A stretch of 64,000 nt of DNA. It comes from an uncultured Mucispirillum sp. GTDB taxonomy: Bacteria; Chrysiogenota; Deferribacteres; Deferribacterales; Mucispirillaceae. Both the position numbers and the translations under genes were made by a program. The notes below the pieces were generated by a model. That model did not search any database and had not been told where the DNA came from. It saw only the letters and a list, made by a program, of their open reading frames with translations. Location of the stretch: contig CALURO010000003.1 of assembly GCA_944323205.1 (NCBI GenBank), forward strand, positions 62,001-126,000, in the 5' to 3' direction. Positions 37,485 to 46,569 of the stretch are shown here, in pieces (within the stretch, counting starts at the first letter, position 1; every line of letters starts with the position of its first letter).

Positions 37485-38759
37485 ATGAAAAAAAAGCTTT
37501 CTATTGAAACTATTGCTGTTCATGGCACATACAAAAAAGATGAAACAGGAGCAACTAATCCTGCAATATACTTATCAAATGCATTTCAGTTTAAAGATTC
37601 TACCCATGCAGCAAACCTTTTTGATTTATCAGAAGCAGGTTATATATATTCAAGGCTTAATAACCCTACTACTAATGTTTTAGAAGAAACAGTTGCTGCT
37701 CTTGAAGGCGGCATTGCTGCTCTTGCATGTGCTACTGGCCAGTTTGCTGAATTTATAACTATTGCTACTCTTGCAAAATGTGGCGATAATATAGTAACTT
37801 CCAGCCTGCTTTATGGTGGCACACATACTCTTTTTGCAAACCAGCTTGCAAGGTTTGGTGTAGAAATAAGATTTGCAGACCCACATAATATTGATGATTT
37901 TGAAAAATTAATAGATGATAATACAAAAGCATTATATATAGAATCAATTGCTAATCCTCAAGGGTATGTCCCTAACTTTAAAAAATTTGCAAACCTTGCA
38001 AAAAAATATAAAGTGCCGCTTGTAGTTGATAATACATGTGCTACTCCATATTTAGTAAAACCTATTAAGTATGGTGCCGATATTATTATACATTCAGCTA
38101 CTAAATTTTTAGGCGGTCATGGTGCTGTTCTTGGCGGTATTGTAGTAGACAGTGGTAAGTTTGACTGGGCAGCAAGTGGAAGATTTCCAGAGCTTACAAC
38201 TCCAGATGAAAGCTACCATGGTCTTATATTTACAGAACATTTTGGAAAAGCTGCATTTGCTGCAAAAATGAGAGTAAGTGCTATGAGAGATATTGGCGGC
38301 ACTATAAGCCCATTTAATTCATATCTTATTCAGCAGGGGATAGGCACTTTACATGTTAGAATGGAAAGACATGTAGAAAATGCAAAAAAACTTGCTAAAT
38401 TTTTACAAAACCACAAAAATGTTGCATGGGTTGACTATAATGGATTAAAAGATAATAAAAACCATAAAAATGCTGATAAATTTTTATCTCTTGGTGGCGG
38501 TTCGCTTTTTACTTTTGGTGTTAAAGGTGGCTTTGAAAAAAGCAGACAGTTTATAGAAAAAGTTAATCTTGCACTGCATGTTTCAAACCTTGGTGATATT
38601 AAAACTATTGTAACTCACCCAGCAAGTACAACCCACAGGCAGTTATCTGAACAGGAACTTTTATCGTCAGGCATTACTGCTGATTTAATAAGGGTATCTA
38701 CAGGTATTGAAAATATAGATGATATAATAGCTGATTTTGACAAGGCTCTGGGCGACTAA
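37485..38759 (+). CDS. metY: O-acetylhomoserine sulfhydrylase (MetY)
   Basis: 424 residues of the Cys/Met-metabolism PLP enzyme family, making homocysteine from O-acetylhomoserine and sulfide. N-terminus SIETIAVHGTYKKDETGATNPAIYLSNAFQF; the PLP Lys lies in IIHSATKFLGGHGAVLGGIVVDSGKF (about residue 206). The 420+ residue length with the GGxFDW region is typical of MetY rather than the shorter MetB/MetZ. ATG 37485 is eight bases after GAGGTG; a GTG at 37476 overlaps this site. Controlled by the upstream SAM riboswitch. Confidence 0.93.
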   Translation: MKKKLSIETIAVHGTYKKDETGATNPAIYLSNAFQFKDSTHAANLFDLSEAGYIYSRLNNPTTNVLEETVAALEGGIAALACATGQFAEFITIATLAKCGDNIVTSSLLYGGTHTLFANQLARFGVEIRFADPHNIDDFEKLIDDNTKALYIESIANPQGYVPNFKKFANLAKKYKVPLVVDNTCATPYLVKPIKYGADIIIHSATKFLGGHGAVLGGIVVDSGKFDWAASGRFPELTTPDESYHGLIFTEHFGKAAFAAKMRVSAMRDIGGTISPFNSYLIQQGIGTLHVRMERHVENAKKLAKFLQNHKNVAWVDYNGLKDNKNHKNADKFLSLGGGSLFTFGVKGGFEKSRQFIEKVNLALHVSNLGDIKTIVTHPASTTHRQLSEQELLSSGITADLIRVSTGIENIDDIIADFDKALGD

Positions 38760-39892
38760 TGGATAAAGAAAATTCTCTTGGTATAGTTAAAACACAGTAT
38801 GTAACATTTAAAGATGAGTTCTTTTTAGAAAGCGGCAGGATTTTATCTCCTGTTACTATTGCTTATGAAACTTACGGCACATTAAATGATAATAAAGATA
38901 ATGTAATACTTGTATGCCATGCATTAACAGGCTCTGCACATGCTGCAGGGCTTTCTTCTCCGGAAGATAGTTCAGCAGGCTGGTGGGACCCTATGATAGG
39001 GCCGGGCAAAACAATTGATACTAATAAATATTTTGTCATATGTTCAAATATACTAGGCAGCTGCTACGGCTCTACAGGGCCTGCAAGTGTTGACCCATAT
39101 ACTGGCACAAGGTATGCACTAAAATTTCCTGTTGTTACTATCAGGGATATGGTAAAAGCTCAGAAAAAACTGCTGAATTATCTAAATATTGAAACACTTT
39201 TCTGTGTAATAGGCGGCTCTATGGGCGGTATGCAGTCACTTGAATGGGCAATCACTTTTCCAGAAATGGTGGAAAATGCTGTAATAATTTCTGCAGCGGG
39301 GCGTATTACCCCTATGGCTATGGCTTTTAATACAGTAGCAAGATATGCAATCACTAAAGACCCTAACTGGCAGGGAGGCAGTTATTACGGTAAAACTGCA
39401 CCAAAAGACGGCCTTGCAATAGCCAGAATGGCAGGGCATATTACATATCTTTCAGATGCTTCATTTAATGCTAAATTTGGCAGGCGGCTTGGATATCAGG
39501 ACTCTATATTTGATTTTTCCAGCAGCTATGAAGTAGAAAATTATTTAAAATATAATGGCTATAAATTTACTGAAAGGTTTGATGCAAATAGTTACTTATA
39601 TATTTTAAAAGCTATGGATATTTTTGATTTGTCTTATGGATACGGCTCTTATGAAGATGCATTGAAAAGATTGAAAGCTAATACTCTTTTAATAGATTTT
39701 ACTACAGATTTTTTATTTCCAGCCTACCAAATGGACGAAATGTATGATATTATGAAAAAGTATGATAATAAAGTTGAGCGGGTAACAATAGATTCTGATT
39801 ATGGTCATGATGCATTTTTACTTGAATTTGATGATTTATCTGCTGTTACTTTTTCATTTTTAGAAAAAGCAAGGAGGAAAAAATATGCTTAG
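38759..39892 (+). CDS. metX: Homoserine O-acetyltransferase (MetX)
   Basis: A 377-residue alpha/beta hydrolase that acetylates homoserine for MetY. Motifs are LVCHALTGSAHAAG (oxyanion region), the nucleophile elbow GGSMGGMQSLEWA with Ser near residue 160, the catalytic Asp in LLIDFTTDFLFPAYQ and the His in DSDYGHDAFLLE near the end. Its ATG overlaps the metY stop (TAATG). Acetyl- rather than succinyl-specificity is inferred from the family and the metY partner. Confidence 0.94.
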   Translation: MDKENSLGIVKTQYVTFKDEFFLESGRILSPVTIAYETYGTLNDNKDNVILVCHALTGSAHAAGLSSPEDSSAGWWDPMIGPGKTIDTNKYFVICSNILGSCYGSTGPASVDPYTGTRYALKFPVVTIRDMVKAQKKLLNYLNIETLFCVIGGSMGGMQSLEWAITFPEMVENAVIISAAGRITPMAMAFNTVARYAITKDPNWQGGSYYGKTAPKDGLAIARMAGHITYLSDASFNAKFGRRLGYQDSIFDFSSSYEVENYLKYNGYKFTERFDANSYLYILKAMDIFDLSYGYGSYEDALKRLKANTLLIDFTTDFLFPAYQMDEMYDIMKKYDNKVERVTIDSDYGHDAFLLEFDDLSAVTFSFLEKARRKKYA

Positions 39893-40388
39893 TTCCTTTA
39901 ATAAAGACAAGCAGATTGTGGATAAGTATATTGATAATTACCATATTCATAAAAATAATGTATATATTTTAAGATACAAACTTTCTGTGCAGGATAATCC
40001 AAAAGAATTTTTAAATGATTTTTTTCAGAATATAGAGCAGGGCAGTGTGATAGTTATTACTGAAACAATAGTATATGATGAAGATGCATATTTAAATGCT
40101 GCCACTGCTCAGGTGTATGATAAACACAGGCGTTTTTACACTGTTAATGAAATCCTTGATTTTATAAAAGATTATGCAAGGCTCAGCTATTTTATTAATT
40201 TTAAAGAAGAGATTTATATTGAAGATATAGTGCAGCATGTAAAAGATACATCCAGTCAGCAGGAAGTATTAAAACTTTTAAATGATTTTCCTGAGAATAT
40301 AAAAAATCTTTTATCATTTAAGGAAGAAAATGGCAGGCTTATTTCATTTGAACCAAATGTTGCTGTTTTTATACTGATAAAAAAATAA
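39885..40388 (+). CDS. Unknown protein in the metW position
   Basis: 167 residues, overlapping metX by eight bases with AAGGAGG before the ATG, so under the SAM riboswitch. In many bacteria metX is followed by metW, a class I methyltransferase-like protein. This protein is shorter and lacks the GxGxG SAM-binding motif, but NIEQGSVIVITETIVYDED... followed by HRRFYTVNEILDFIKDYARLSYFI resembles the C-terminal half of such methyltransferases. It could be a truncated or highly divergent MetW-like partner. Function not assigned. Confidence 0.55.
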   Translation: MLSSFNKDKQIVDKYIDNYHIHKNNVYILRYKLSVQDNPKEFLNDFFQNIEQGSVIVITETIVYDEDAYLNAATAQVYDKHRRFYTVNEILDFIKDYARLSYFINFKEEIYIEDIVQHVKDTSSQQEVLKLLNDFPENIKNLLSFKEENGRLISFEPNVAVFILIKK

Positions 40389-40400
40389 TATAATATATAT

Positions 40401-40432
40401 ACTGGCAGCGGTATATTTTCTGCCAGTTCTTT
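40401..40432. terminator. Hairpin between the met operon and the convergent gene
   Basis: ACTGGCAG (40401-40408) pairs with CTGCCAGT (40420-40427), followed by TCTTTG on the plus strand and A/T-rich sequence on the minus strand. It may terminate both convergent transcripts. Confidence 0.55.
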
Positions 40433-40460
40433 GATTTATAATACTATAAACACTTATTAT

Positions 40461-41351
40461 TTATATAAGTAGTTCTCCATCATATATATTCATCATCAAT
40501 GATTTCATAATCTGCCCGTTATATTCTACTTCCTTTATTAAAACAGAGCCTTCTCCACATGCTGCCACAATACCATAATCATTTACTGATACAATTTCAC
40601 CAGGTCTGCCTTCTGTTCCGCTCCATGATTCAAGAGCCGCATCAGTGATTTTATATTCTTCCCCTTTAAAATAAAATACTGCACCGCTGAAAGGATAGGT
40701 ATATGCTCTTATAAAGTTATATACAGATAATGCATCTGCATTAAAATCTATTTTTTTACTGTTTTTTCTTATTTTTGGCAGGTAAAAAGCGTATTCGTCC
40801 TGCTGTTTTCTTCTGCTGTATTTTTCACCTTTATATAAAGATGAAATAAACTCTGCAGTAATATGTGCCTGCCTGTCCATTAAATCTGATACCTTAAAAT
40901 AATTTTCTATTTTTATTTCCTGCTGATATATTATATCGCCACCGTCTATCACACCATTATATTCATATATTGTAACACCAGAATATACTACTCCACGAAT
41001 AAACTGTTCACTGACAGCTCCATAGCCTCTATATTTTGGCAAAAGTGATGGCTGCATATAATATACTGGGCAGGCTGCCTTATCATTTTCAAAATAATCT
41101 TTTTTCCAGTCTATACATATTATAATATCAGCATTTGGAAGAATATCTTTTGCTCTGCTGTAACTTTCTCCGTTTATTTCATATACCTGAAAATCTTTTG
41201 AAAATGATAAAATATTACCGCTTGCTTTTTTTCTTAAATCAGTCTGTTCTGATGTTGCAATAAATGGTGTAAGTCTTAACTGCTTTAATCTCTGTAATAC
41301 TTTGCTGCCAGTATATCCGTTTGTTAATATTAATATATTTTTATAATTCAT
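40461..41351 (-). CDS. Formyltransferase-fold protein, divergent active site
   Basis: 296 residues with the two-domain layout of methionyl-tRNA formyltransferase: a Rossmann-like formyl_trans_N part (about 1-180) and a C-terminal beta domain. The SLLPKYRGYGAV and SGVTIYEYNGVIDGGD motifs are clear. However, the catalytic INVH segment of Fmt appears as YYMQ, so the catalytic Asn and His are replaced by Tyr and Gln while the later Asp remains. The true fmt begins at 63742. The protein may be inactive, use another nucleophile pattern, or act on a sugar nucleotide. It overlaps the next minus-strand gene by one base. Confidence 0.75.
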   Translation of the reverse strand: MNYKNILILTNGYTGSKVLQRLKQLRLTPFIATSEQTDLRKKASGNILSFSKDFQVYEINGESYSRAKDILPNADIIICIDWKKDYFENDKAACPVYYMQPSLLPKYRGYGAVSEQFIRGVVYSGVTIYEYNGVIDGGDIIYQQEIKIENYFKVSDLMDRQAHITAEFISSLYKGEKYSRRKQQDEYAFYLPKIRKNSKKIDFNADALSVYNFIRAYTYPFSGAVFYFKGEEYKITDAALESWSGTEGRPGEIVSVNDYGIVAACGEGSVLIKEVEYNGQIMKSLMMNIYDGELLI

Positions 41352-42478
41352 TACCTTGCACCTTTTTCTGTTACATCTGCCTGACTGCTTATAACATAGC
41401 CAGTTTTATTCAGCTTCGGAAGTATTACAGCATACCATAAATCATCGCCTGTTATTTCGTTATTCCACGGAGTATATAGTATATCCCTTGACCTGTAATA
41501 TACTTTTTCTATAACAGTTAATTCATTTCCATTTGGTTTTTCAAGCACCCGCATATAGTCGCTTGTTTCTTTGATAGATAAGCTTTTATAAAATGATTTT
41601 TGATATGCATAGCTTCTGTTATATCCTTTATCGCTCGTTAGTTGAAAAAGTGCAGGAATAGATAATATTTCTACTTTTGTTTTACCGTCTTTCATAGTGC
41701 TTATACTGTAACTGTAAGCATAAATATATGCTTTCATAGTAACAGCACCACCAAGATATTTATGAAAAGTTCCCTGTGGCTCTACTTCATATTTCTTAAA
41801 ATATTCTAATACACGCCTGTCACGCACCAAAAATGTAAGCACATTTTTTTTATTTATTACATCTAATGCAGGGTATTCTGCCATATTATTAATTATTGAA
41901 AAGTATTCTTTATTATCCGGTATAAATATTAATGATGCAGGGCGTACACTTTTTTTATCTGTTAAAATATCATAATCGGTATATTCTGTGCTGTCGTGAT
42001 ATATTAATGCAAGTGTGCCATAAAGCCACTGGGGTTTATATGAAAAACTTTTATTATCTGCATCAAATAAGGAAGTATATACATAGCCTGATACAGAATA
42101 TATCTGGCAGATTTTACCAGTAGATTCTATAAAAAATATTTCAACAAAACTGAATTTACCTTGATTTTCTACTAAATATACCTGCATAGAAAGGGTAGAA
42201 TTAGGCATCAGGTATTGTTTATCAATTTTTATGCTTAGGTTATCATCAATTTTATTCTGATATAAAATAAAACTGTCTAGTGGATATATTTGGATATATT
42301 TTTTTACAGCTTTTTTAAAATAGGTATCTGATGATGGATTAATTTTTGGCAGTATATTATTTTGAAAATCATCACTTAAATATGATGAAATATCTGGTGC
42401 AGGGCTGAACTGCAAAGGTGCTGCATAAAGATTTAAAAAAATAAAAGTAAATAATATAGTTAATAATATCTTTTTCAT
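41351..42478 (-). CDS. Secreted protein, unknown function
   Basis: 375 residues with signal peptide (MKKILLTILFTFIFLNLYAA). The mature protein is beta-rich. Its last ~70 residues (MRVLEKPNGNELTVIEKV...DLWYAVILPKLNKTGYVISS) look like a bacterial SH3 domain, often a cell-wall or protein contact module. Probably periplasmic. Its last base overlaps the formyltransferase-like gene. Confidence 0.6.
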   Translation of the reverse strand: MKKILLTILFTFIFLNLYAAPLQFSPAPDISSYLSDDFQNNILPKINPSSDTYFKKAVKKYIQIYPLDSFILYQNKIDDNLSIKIDKQYLMPNSTLSMQVYLVENQGKFSFVEIFFIESTGKICQIYSVSGYVYTSLFDADNKSFSYKPQWLYGTLALIYHDSTEYTDYDILTDKKSVRPASLIFIPDNKEYFSIINNMAEYPALDVINKKNVLTFLVRDRRVLEYFKKYEVEPQGTFHKYLGGAVTMKAYIYAYSYSISTMKDGKTKVEILSIPALFQLTSDKGYNRSYAYQKSFYKSLSIKETSDYMRVLEKPNGNELTVIEKVYYRSRDILYTPWNNEITGDDLWYAVILPKLNKTGYVISSQADVTEKGAR

Positions 42479-42489
42479 AATGATTTATA

Positions 42490-44007
42490 TTAATAATTCA
42501 GCCAGTCGCCTACAAGATACTGGTCAATCAGCTTATCAAGCATATCTATAAGCTGGTCTACATTTTGCTGCAGCTCCTGTAAATATTTATAAGCACCTAT
42601 TCTATCACCTGCATTTATTTTATCCATAATATTATGACCTAACTCATGGACTTTTATATGGATTGGCTCAATTTCTCTGTAAAGCTGATTATTTGAAAAT
42701 AATTCCTGACCTTTACTGTAATAAAACTGCCCAAATGCACATGTTTTATGTGTAGTAAGTGTAGCAGCTTCATTATGCATATAGTGGGTATAAACATTAT
42801 ACATAAATTTAAGATGGGCACTTTTTACTCTAAGAAAATGCACTGCACGGCTTGAATATTTGATAGTTGAAACACGGACAGTTAATTCACTCATAGCGTC
42901 AATCATTCTATTGTAGTTTGCAACAAGCTCCTGCATTAAGTTATCAGTTGTTTCTGAAACTTCTATTATATCATTGGCATCTCTAGCAATCTGTTCATTT
43001 ACTCCGGAATGAAGTTCCATAGTTTTTGTAATATCATCACTTGTAACACTCACTCTTTCAGAAAAATTTAAAATATCGTTAAAGTTTTTATATACTATTT
43101 CTGTTTGGTCTTTTTGCTTCATAATATGGTGAAAAATATTACTTGTTTCATTAGAAACTTCACCTATATGGCTTTGAATATCTGCCACCATTTCTTTAAT
43201 CTCATTAGTAGATTTAGTTGTTTTATCTGCTAATTTTCTAACTTCATCAGCAACAACAGCAAATCCTCGTCCTGCCTCTCCAGCTCTTGCTGCCTCAATA
43301 GCTGCATTTAATGAAAGCAGTGCAGTCTGCTCTGATATGTCATCAATAACTGAAACAATAACTCCAATTTTTTCTGCCCCTGCATTTAATTCTGAAATTT
43401 TTGATTCTAAAGTTGATGCTGCATTGGAGATATTTTCCATTAATGTTTTTGCATGCTCCATAGTCTCAAAACCTGTTTTTGTTAAATCAAGTGATTTGTT
43501 AATATCAGAATTAATTTCTGATGAAGTTTTAGTAATTTTACTAATATAACCTACAAGTTCGTTGATAGATTTATAAATATTTTGTGCACTTATAGCATTT
43601 TTTGTAATACTTTCATCAACTGTTGCAATAGATGATGCTACTCTTAATGACCTGCCCTCTGCACTAACTATCAGTCTGTAAAACTCTAAAATTGTTTTAT
43701 CAGTATTTCTCATCATATGGTTAAGAGATTTTGCAATACTTTTACAGTGCTCGCATCTTACATTTTGGTTTGCACGCTTTCTTAAATCAACTATTTCATC
43801 TTCTTCTGTAGCCATAACTTTCGCAATATGTAAAATAGAATTTAAAATATTTCTTACAGCAATAAATACAATAGGAAAATATAATCCATAAAGCACTAAG
43901 GAAAGACTTGTAGGCAGTATGTTTAATTCAGATAATATTATTACTACTAAAAGATATAAAAGTATGAAGAAAAATTTTAATTTAAAGCTCGTTTTAGTTG
44001 TATCCAT
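42490..44007 (-). CDS. Methyl-accepting chemotaxis protein with CZB domain
   Basis: 505 residues. Two adjacent N-terminal membrane segments (about 9-27 and 33-52) leave no periplasmic ligand domain. A cytoplasmic region with CEHCKS follows, then the signalling hairpin with [29 protein letters not shown] (tip near residue 235). The C-terminus is a chemoreceptor zinc-binding (CZB) domain with [25 protein letters not shown] and HIKVHELG supplying His/Cys ligands. CZB receptors sense zinc, hypochlorous acid or redox state. It signals to CheA, which is not in the window. Confidence 0.9.
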   Translation of the reverse strand: MDTTKTSFKLKFFFILLYLLVVIILSELNILPTSLSLVLYGLYFPIVFIAVRNILNSILHIAKVMATEEDEIVDLRKRANQNVRCEHCKSIAKSLNHMMRNTDKTILEFYRLIVSAEGRSLRVASSIATVDESITKNAISAQNIYKSINELVGYISKITKTSSEINSDINKSLDLTKTGFETMEHAKTLMENISNAASTLESKISELNAGAEKIGVIVSVIDDISEQTALLSLNAAIEAARAGEAGRGFAVVADEVRKLADKTTKSTNEIKEMVADIQSHIGEVSNETSNIFHHIMKQKDQTEIVYKNFNDILNFSERVSVTSDDITKTMELHSGVNEQIARDANDIIEVSETTDNLMQELVANYNRMIDAMSELTVRVSTIKYSSRAVHFLRVKSAHLKFMYNVYTHYMHNEAATLTTHKTCAFGQFYYSKGQELFSNNQLYREIEPIHIKVHELGHNIMDKINAGDRIGAYKYLQELQQNVDQLIDMLDKLIDQYLVGDWLNY

Positions 44008-44030
44008 TTTTATCCCCTGTATAATATATA

Positions 44031-44807
44031 TTAATCAAATGTTCTAAGTTTTCTAGCACTTATAAGAAATGCACTGTGGTTATAAATCCACATTTCAGGA
44101 CGAACAGACATACCGTCTACTTTCCAAGGCCGTCTGGTAAATTCAGCTGTTTCAATATCTGAAAAATATCCACATTCTTTTAAAGCATCTACATAAGTTT
44201 TTACCTGCAGGATAGTAGGCAGATAAGCTACTATAAGACCACCGTTTTTAAGTCCGGCTTTAAGATGAGGCACCACATGCCATGGCTCTGGTAAATCAAG
44301 CAGCACTCTGTCATAGGTACCGTCTATACCATCATATATGCTTCTTACTTCTATTGTATGGTTTGCAGGTGTTTCACCCATAAACTGCTTTATAAATTTT
44401 GCAGACTGCTCTGCAAAATCAGCTCTTATTTCATAACTTGTAAGGCTGCCTGTTCCAGCCAAAGCTCTTAATATTGCAAGCGATAATGCACCCTGCCCTA
44501 TGCCCGATTCTAAAATCTTCTGGTTAGGAGCAACATCACACCACATAAGCATTGCTGCAGCATCTTTTGGATAGATAATCTGAGCCTGCCTTTTTATATT
44601 CATTACAAAATCCATATATGTTGGCTTATAAACAAGGTAAGGATGCCCTAATGTGCTTTTAATGATGTCACCTTCATCAAGTGCAGCAATATCATTATGC
44701 TCTATATATCCATATTGAGTAGAAAACCTTGCACCCTCCTTTAAAGTAACCATATACTGCTTATCTTTTTTATCAGAAAGTATAACAAGGGAATTAAATT
44801 CAAACAT
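44031..44807 (-). CDS. trmI: tRNA (adenine-58-N1)-methyltransferase TrmI
   Basis: A 258-residue class I methyltransferase. After the N-terminal beta domain ([14 protein letters not shown]) comes [21 protein letters not shown], then the SAM motif [17 protein letters not shown] (about residues 108-124), the acidic post-[12 protein letters not shown] and the catalytic-site [12 protein letters not shown]. It methylates A58 in the T loop, stabilising tRNA. Confidence 0.92.
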   Translation of the reverse strand: MFEFNSLVILSDKKDKQYMVTLKEGARFSTQYGYIEHNDIAALDEGDIIKSTLGHPYLVYKPTYMDFVMNIKRQAQIIYPKDAAAMLMWCDVAPNQKILESGIGQGALSLAILRALAGTGSLTSYEIRADFAEQSAKFIKQFMGETPANHTIEVRSIYDGIDGTYDRVLLDLPEPWHVVPHLKAGLKNGGLIVAYLPTILQVKTYVDALKECGYFSDIETAEFTRRPWKVDGMSVRPEMWIYNHSAFLISARKLRTFD

Positions 44808-44898
44808 TGACTAAAAATCTCCAAAAATAATATGGATAATATTATACAATTATAAATCACATTGCAATAGTTTATATAATTTTCTCTTTGAGATAATA

Positions 44899-45316
44899 AT
44901 GAAGCTAAAGGATAGAACTCAAAAAAGTGTAATATCAGCCCTTGACAAGCTGGAAAAAGAATATAAAGATAAATTCAGCTTAATATTTAAAAGTATAACA
45001 GTAGATAATGGTGTTGAATTTTTAGATATGGCAGGTTTAGAAAAATCAGTGTATGATAAATTATCTAAACGAACTACAATATACTATGCTCATCCTTATT
45101 GTTCCCCGAGAAAGAGGTAGTAATGAAAATAATAATAAACTTATAGATGAGTTTATTAAAAAGAAAACTGATATTAAAAATTTCTCTAGTAGTTATATTA
45201 AAAAAATACAAGACTGGATTAATAACTATCCTAGAAAATTATTTAATTATAAATTGGCTAAAGATATTTTTTATGAGAACTTGAATGACTGCTTAAACTG
45301 TTGCAATCGTTTTTAG
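44899..45316 (+). pseudogene. IS30-family transposase remnant (truncated, frameshifted)
   Basis: The DDE core of an IS30 transposase in two frames. Frame one gives TVDNGVEFLDMAGLE and YYAHPYCSP; after a shift near 45100 frame two continues RERGSNENNNKLIDEFI, including the catalytic Glu region, and NNYPRKLFNYKLAKDIF. The N-terminal half with the HTH and first catalytic Asp is missing. It is not functional. No terminal inverted repeat was identified. Confidence 0.85.
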
Positions 45317-45350
45317 AATTTACTAATGGGAGTAAAGCAGTAAAAAAAAC

Positions 45351-45379
45351 TTGACAAGAATACTGAAATAAAATATATT
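45351..45379 (+). promoter_or_regulatory. Consensus-like promoter of a candidate small RNA
   Basis: TTGACA (45351-45356), a 17-base spacer and TATATT (45374-45379), one of the closest matches to the sigma-70 consensus in the window. No ORF starts after it before the intrinsic terminator. Confidence 0.65.
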
Positions 45380-45385
45380 TCTCTT

Positions 45386-45473
45386 ATAACATATTAAATA
45401 TTGTGGTGAATACAGTAATAAGTGGGTATTCACTCACACCAAATTTAGCCTTCCTACATGGAAGGCTTTTTTA
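45386..45473 (+). ncRNA. Candidate small RNA (about 88 nt)
   Basis: Between the promoter above and an intrinsic terminator. The predicted RNA contains a hairpin with GTGAATAC (45406-45413) paired to GTATTCAC (45426-45433), extended by TGTG/CACA with a one-base bulge, then a short single-stranded stretch, then the terminator hairpin. There is no start codon with a ribosome binding site. It lies between two transposon remnants. Family unknown. Confidence 0.5.
45447..45473 (+). terminator. Intrinsic terminator of the candidate small RNA
   Basis: AGCCTTCC (45447-45454) and GGAAGGCT (45460-45467) form the stem; a run of six T follows directly. Confidence 0.85.
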
Positions 45474-45479
45474 ATTTTC

Positions 45480-45757
45480 GAGCCTGTGAAAAAAGTCTGT
45501 AAATAGTGCCAACTTAAGTTTTCTATGATATACTAAAAATATATTCAAGGAGCTTAATTATGGCACAAAGGAAGAAACCAGCACACAAAGTAGTAATGAC
45601 GGAGGGTAAGAGTCAAAAAGATATATTATCCATAGACCAGAAAATCATATTAATCTATGCCAAGGGTTTAGGCAGCCGCCAATTCAGCTTAGAAACAGGC
45701 AAGGGAGTCCATTATCAAAAGTATGTATTATGTAATATTTTATATACTTATTTTTGA
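45480..45757 (+). pseudogene. 5' fragment of an insertion sequence, possibly IS256 family
   Basis: The sequence from GAGCCTGTGAAAAAAGTCTG (45480) looks like an IS terminal repeat. AAGGAG at 45549-45554 and ATG at 45560 open a frame whose first ~50 residues (MAQRKKPAHKVV...IDQKIILIYAKGLGSRQ) resemble the N-terminus of IS256/mutator transposases (LYAKGMSTRDI-type). The reading frame then leaves any transposase-like sequence at about 45720 and stops at 45757, so only the left end remains. The family assignment is tentative. Confidence 0.5.
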
Positions 45758-46188
45758 TAATTCTTATACACTTCTTCTAGTTTTTTAAAATCACAGCAGT
45801 ATTTTTTATATATTTCAATTTCATTTACAACCTTTTTATATATTTTATTTGCTTTATGGATAATTATTTGTTCATTTGATAAAATGCTTCTATACTGATT
45901 ATCTAACAGATTTCTATATTTAATATCCTGAATAGATTTGAAATTTATCAAACTTATATTATCTTGACAGCATGGTATCATATTATTTAATAAAATATGT
46001 CCCAGTTCCCCATTATTTATATTATAAATTAATTTTTTCATAAGAGGCTTATTAGGTTTTGGTGATGTTAGTGGAGCAAAATAAGTTATATCATAAATAC
46101 TAAAAACCATACCCGTATATATTCTTTTATGTGATGATATAGTCTTTGTATTATAGATTATTTTATTCTCAAACTTTCTTAAATACAT
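45748..46188 (-). CDS. toxN: ToxN/AbiQ-family type III toxin endoribonuclease
   Basis: 146 residues. The region GMVFSIYDITYFAPLTSPKPNK, then LGHILLNNMIPCC and YRNLLDNQYRSILSNEQIIIHKANKIYKKV, follows the ToxN/AbiQ pattern from end to end, including the TSPK active-site segment and a C-terminal FKKLEEVY. These RNases cut A-rich RNA and are restrained by a processed antitoxin RNA encoded just upstream; many act as abortive phage-defence systems. The usual tandem antitoxin repeats are not evident. Its C-terminal end overlaps the IS fragment by 10 bases. The ORF has no clear ribosome binding site. Confidence 0.85.
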   Translation of the reverse strand: MYLRKFENKIIYNTKTISSHKRIYTGMVFSIYDITYFAPLTSPKPNKPLMKKLIYNINNGELGHILLNNMIPCCQDNISLINFKSIQDIKYRNLLDNQYRSILSNEQIIIHKANKIYKKVVNEIEIYKKYCCDFKKLEEVYKNYQK

Positions 46189-46232
46189 TATATAATCATC
46201 ATCAATATAATATAATTTCTATATATATATAT

Positions 46233-46263
46233 AAAGCATACAGACATTTACTCTGTATGCTTT
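46233..46263 (-). terminator. Hairpin between antitoxin region and toxN
   Basis: AAAGCATACAGA (46233-46244) and TCTGTATGCTTT (46252-46263) form a 12-bp perfect stem with a 7-base loop. Toward toxN it is followed by TATATATATATA, a weak tract; on the plus strand it is followed by TTATTTTTTT. In type III systems a leaky terminator separates antitoxin RNA and toxin, which fits. Confidence 0.7.
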
Positions 46264-46308
46264 ATTTTTTTCATTTCCATTTAAAGCTGGATACACTTAG
46301 TTTTTCTA
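46233..46308 (-). ncRNA. Candidate ToxI-type antitoxin RNA, apparently single unit
   Basis: The only space for an antitoxin lies between a promoter-like TTGACA (46336-46341, minus strand) with TATATT (46315-46320) and the hairpin. The RNA would contain about 40 bases before the terminator, including CCAGCTTTAAATGG, which can fold, and GAAAAAAATAAAG, an A-rich stretch like ToxN cut sites. I see no tandem repetition. Assignment rests on position relative to toxN. Confidence 0.4.
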
Positions 46309-46353
46309 ATTATAAATATAAAAATTTTCTTTATTTGTCAAGATTTATTTATC

Positions 46354-46569
46354 ATGGTGGTACCCCATTTTTTTACAACACCTTATGTCACTCAGAGGCG
46401 GAGCGTCTAGCGAAGCCGAAGAGTCTATAATTTTTACTAATTAGAACATTATAAGATTCTTCGCCTACTATCGTAGGCTCTGAATGACAGTTATTACTAT
46501 TATTTATATTTTTACATATATTATCAAGCAGTTATAATATTTTTTAATAAAAAAATGGGGTACCCCCAA
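46354..46569 (-). mobile_element. MITE copy 4 (216 bp, 9-bp target duplication)
   Basis: It is inverted relative to copy 1 and matches it nearly throughout, with a short duplication-like change near 46398-46412. Ends ATGGTGGTACCCCAT and, inverted, TTGGGGGTACCCCAT match at 13 of 15 positions. The 9-bp direct repeat TTATTTATC flanks it at 46345-46353 and 46570-46578. It sits directly upstream of the toxN promoter region and downstream of the 46579 gene. Confidence 0.85.

Noticed and set aside
46210..46235. TA dinucleotide tract as phase-variable repeat for toxN
   Set aside because: The tract (about 12 bases) is short and lies between terminator and start without affecting a frame.
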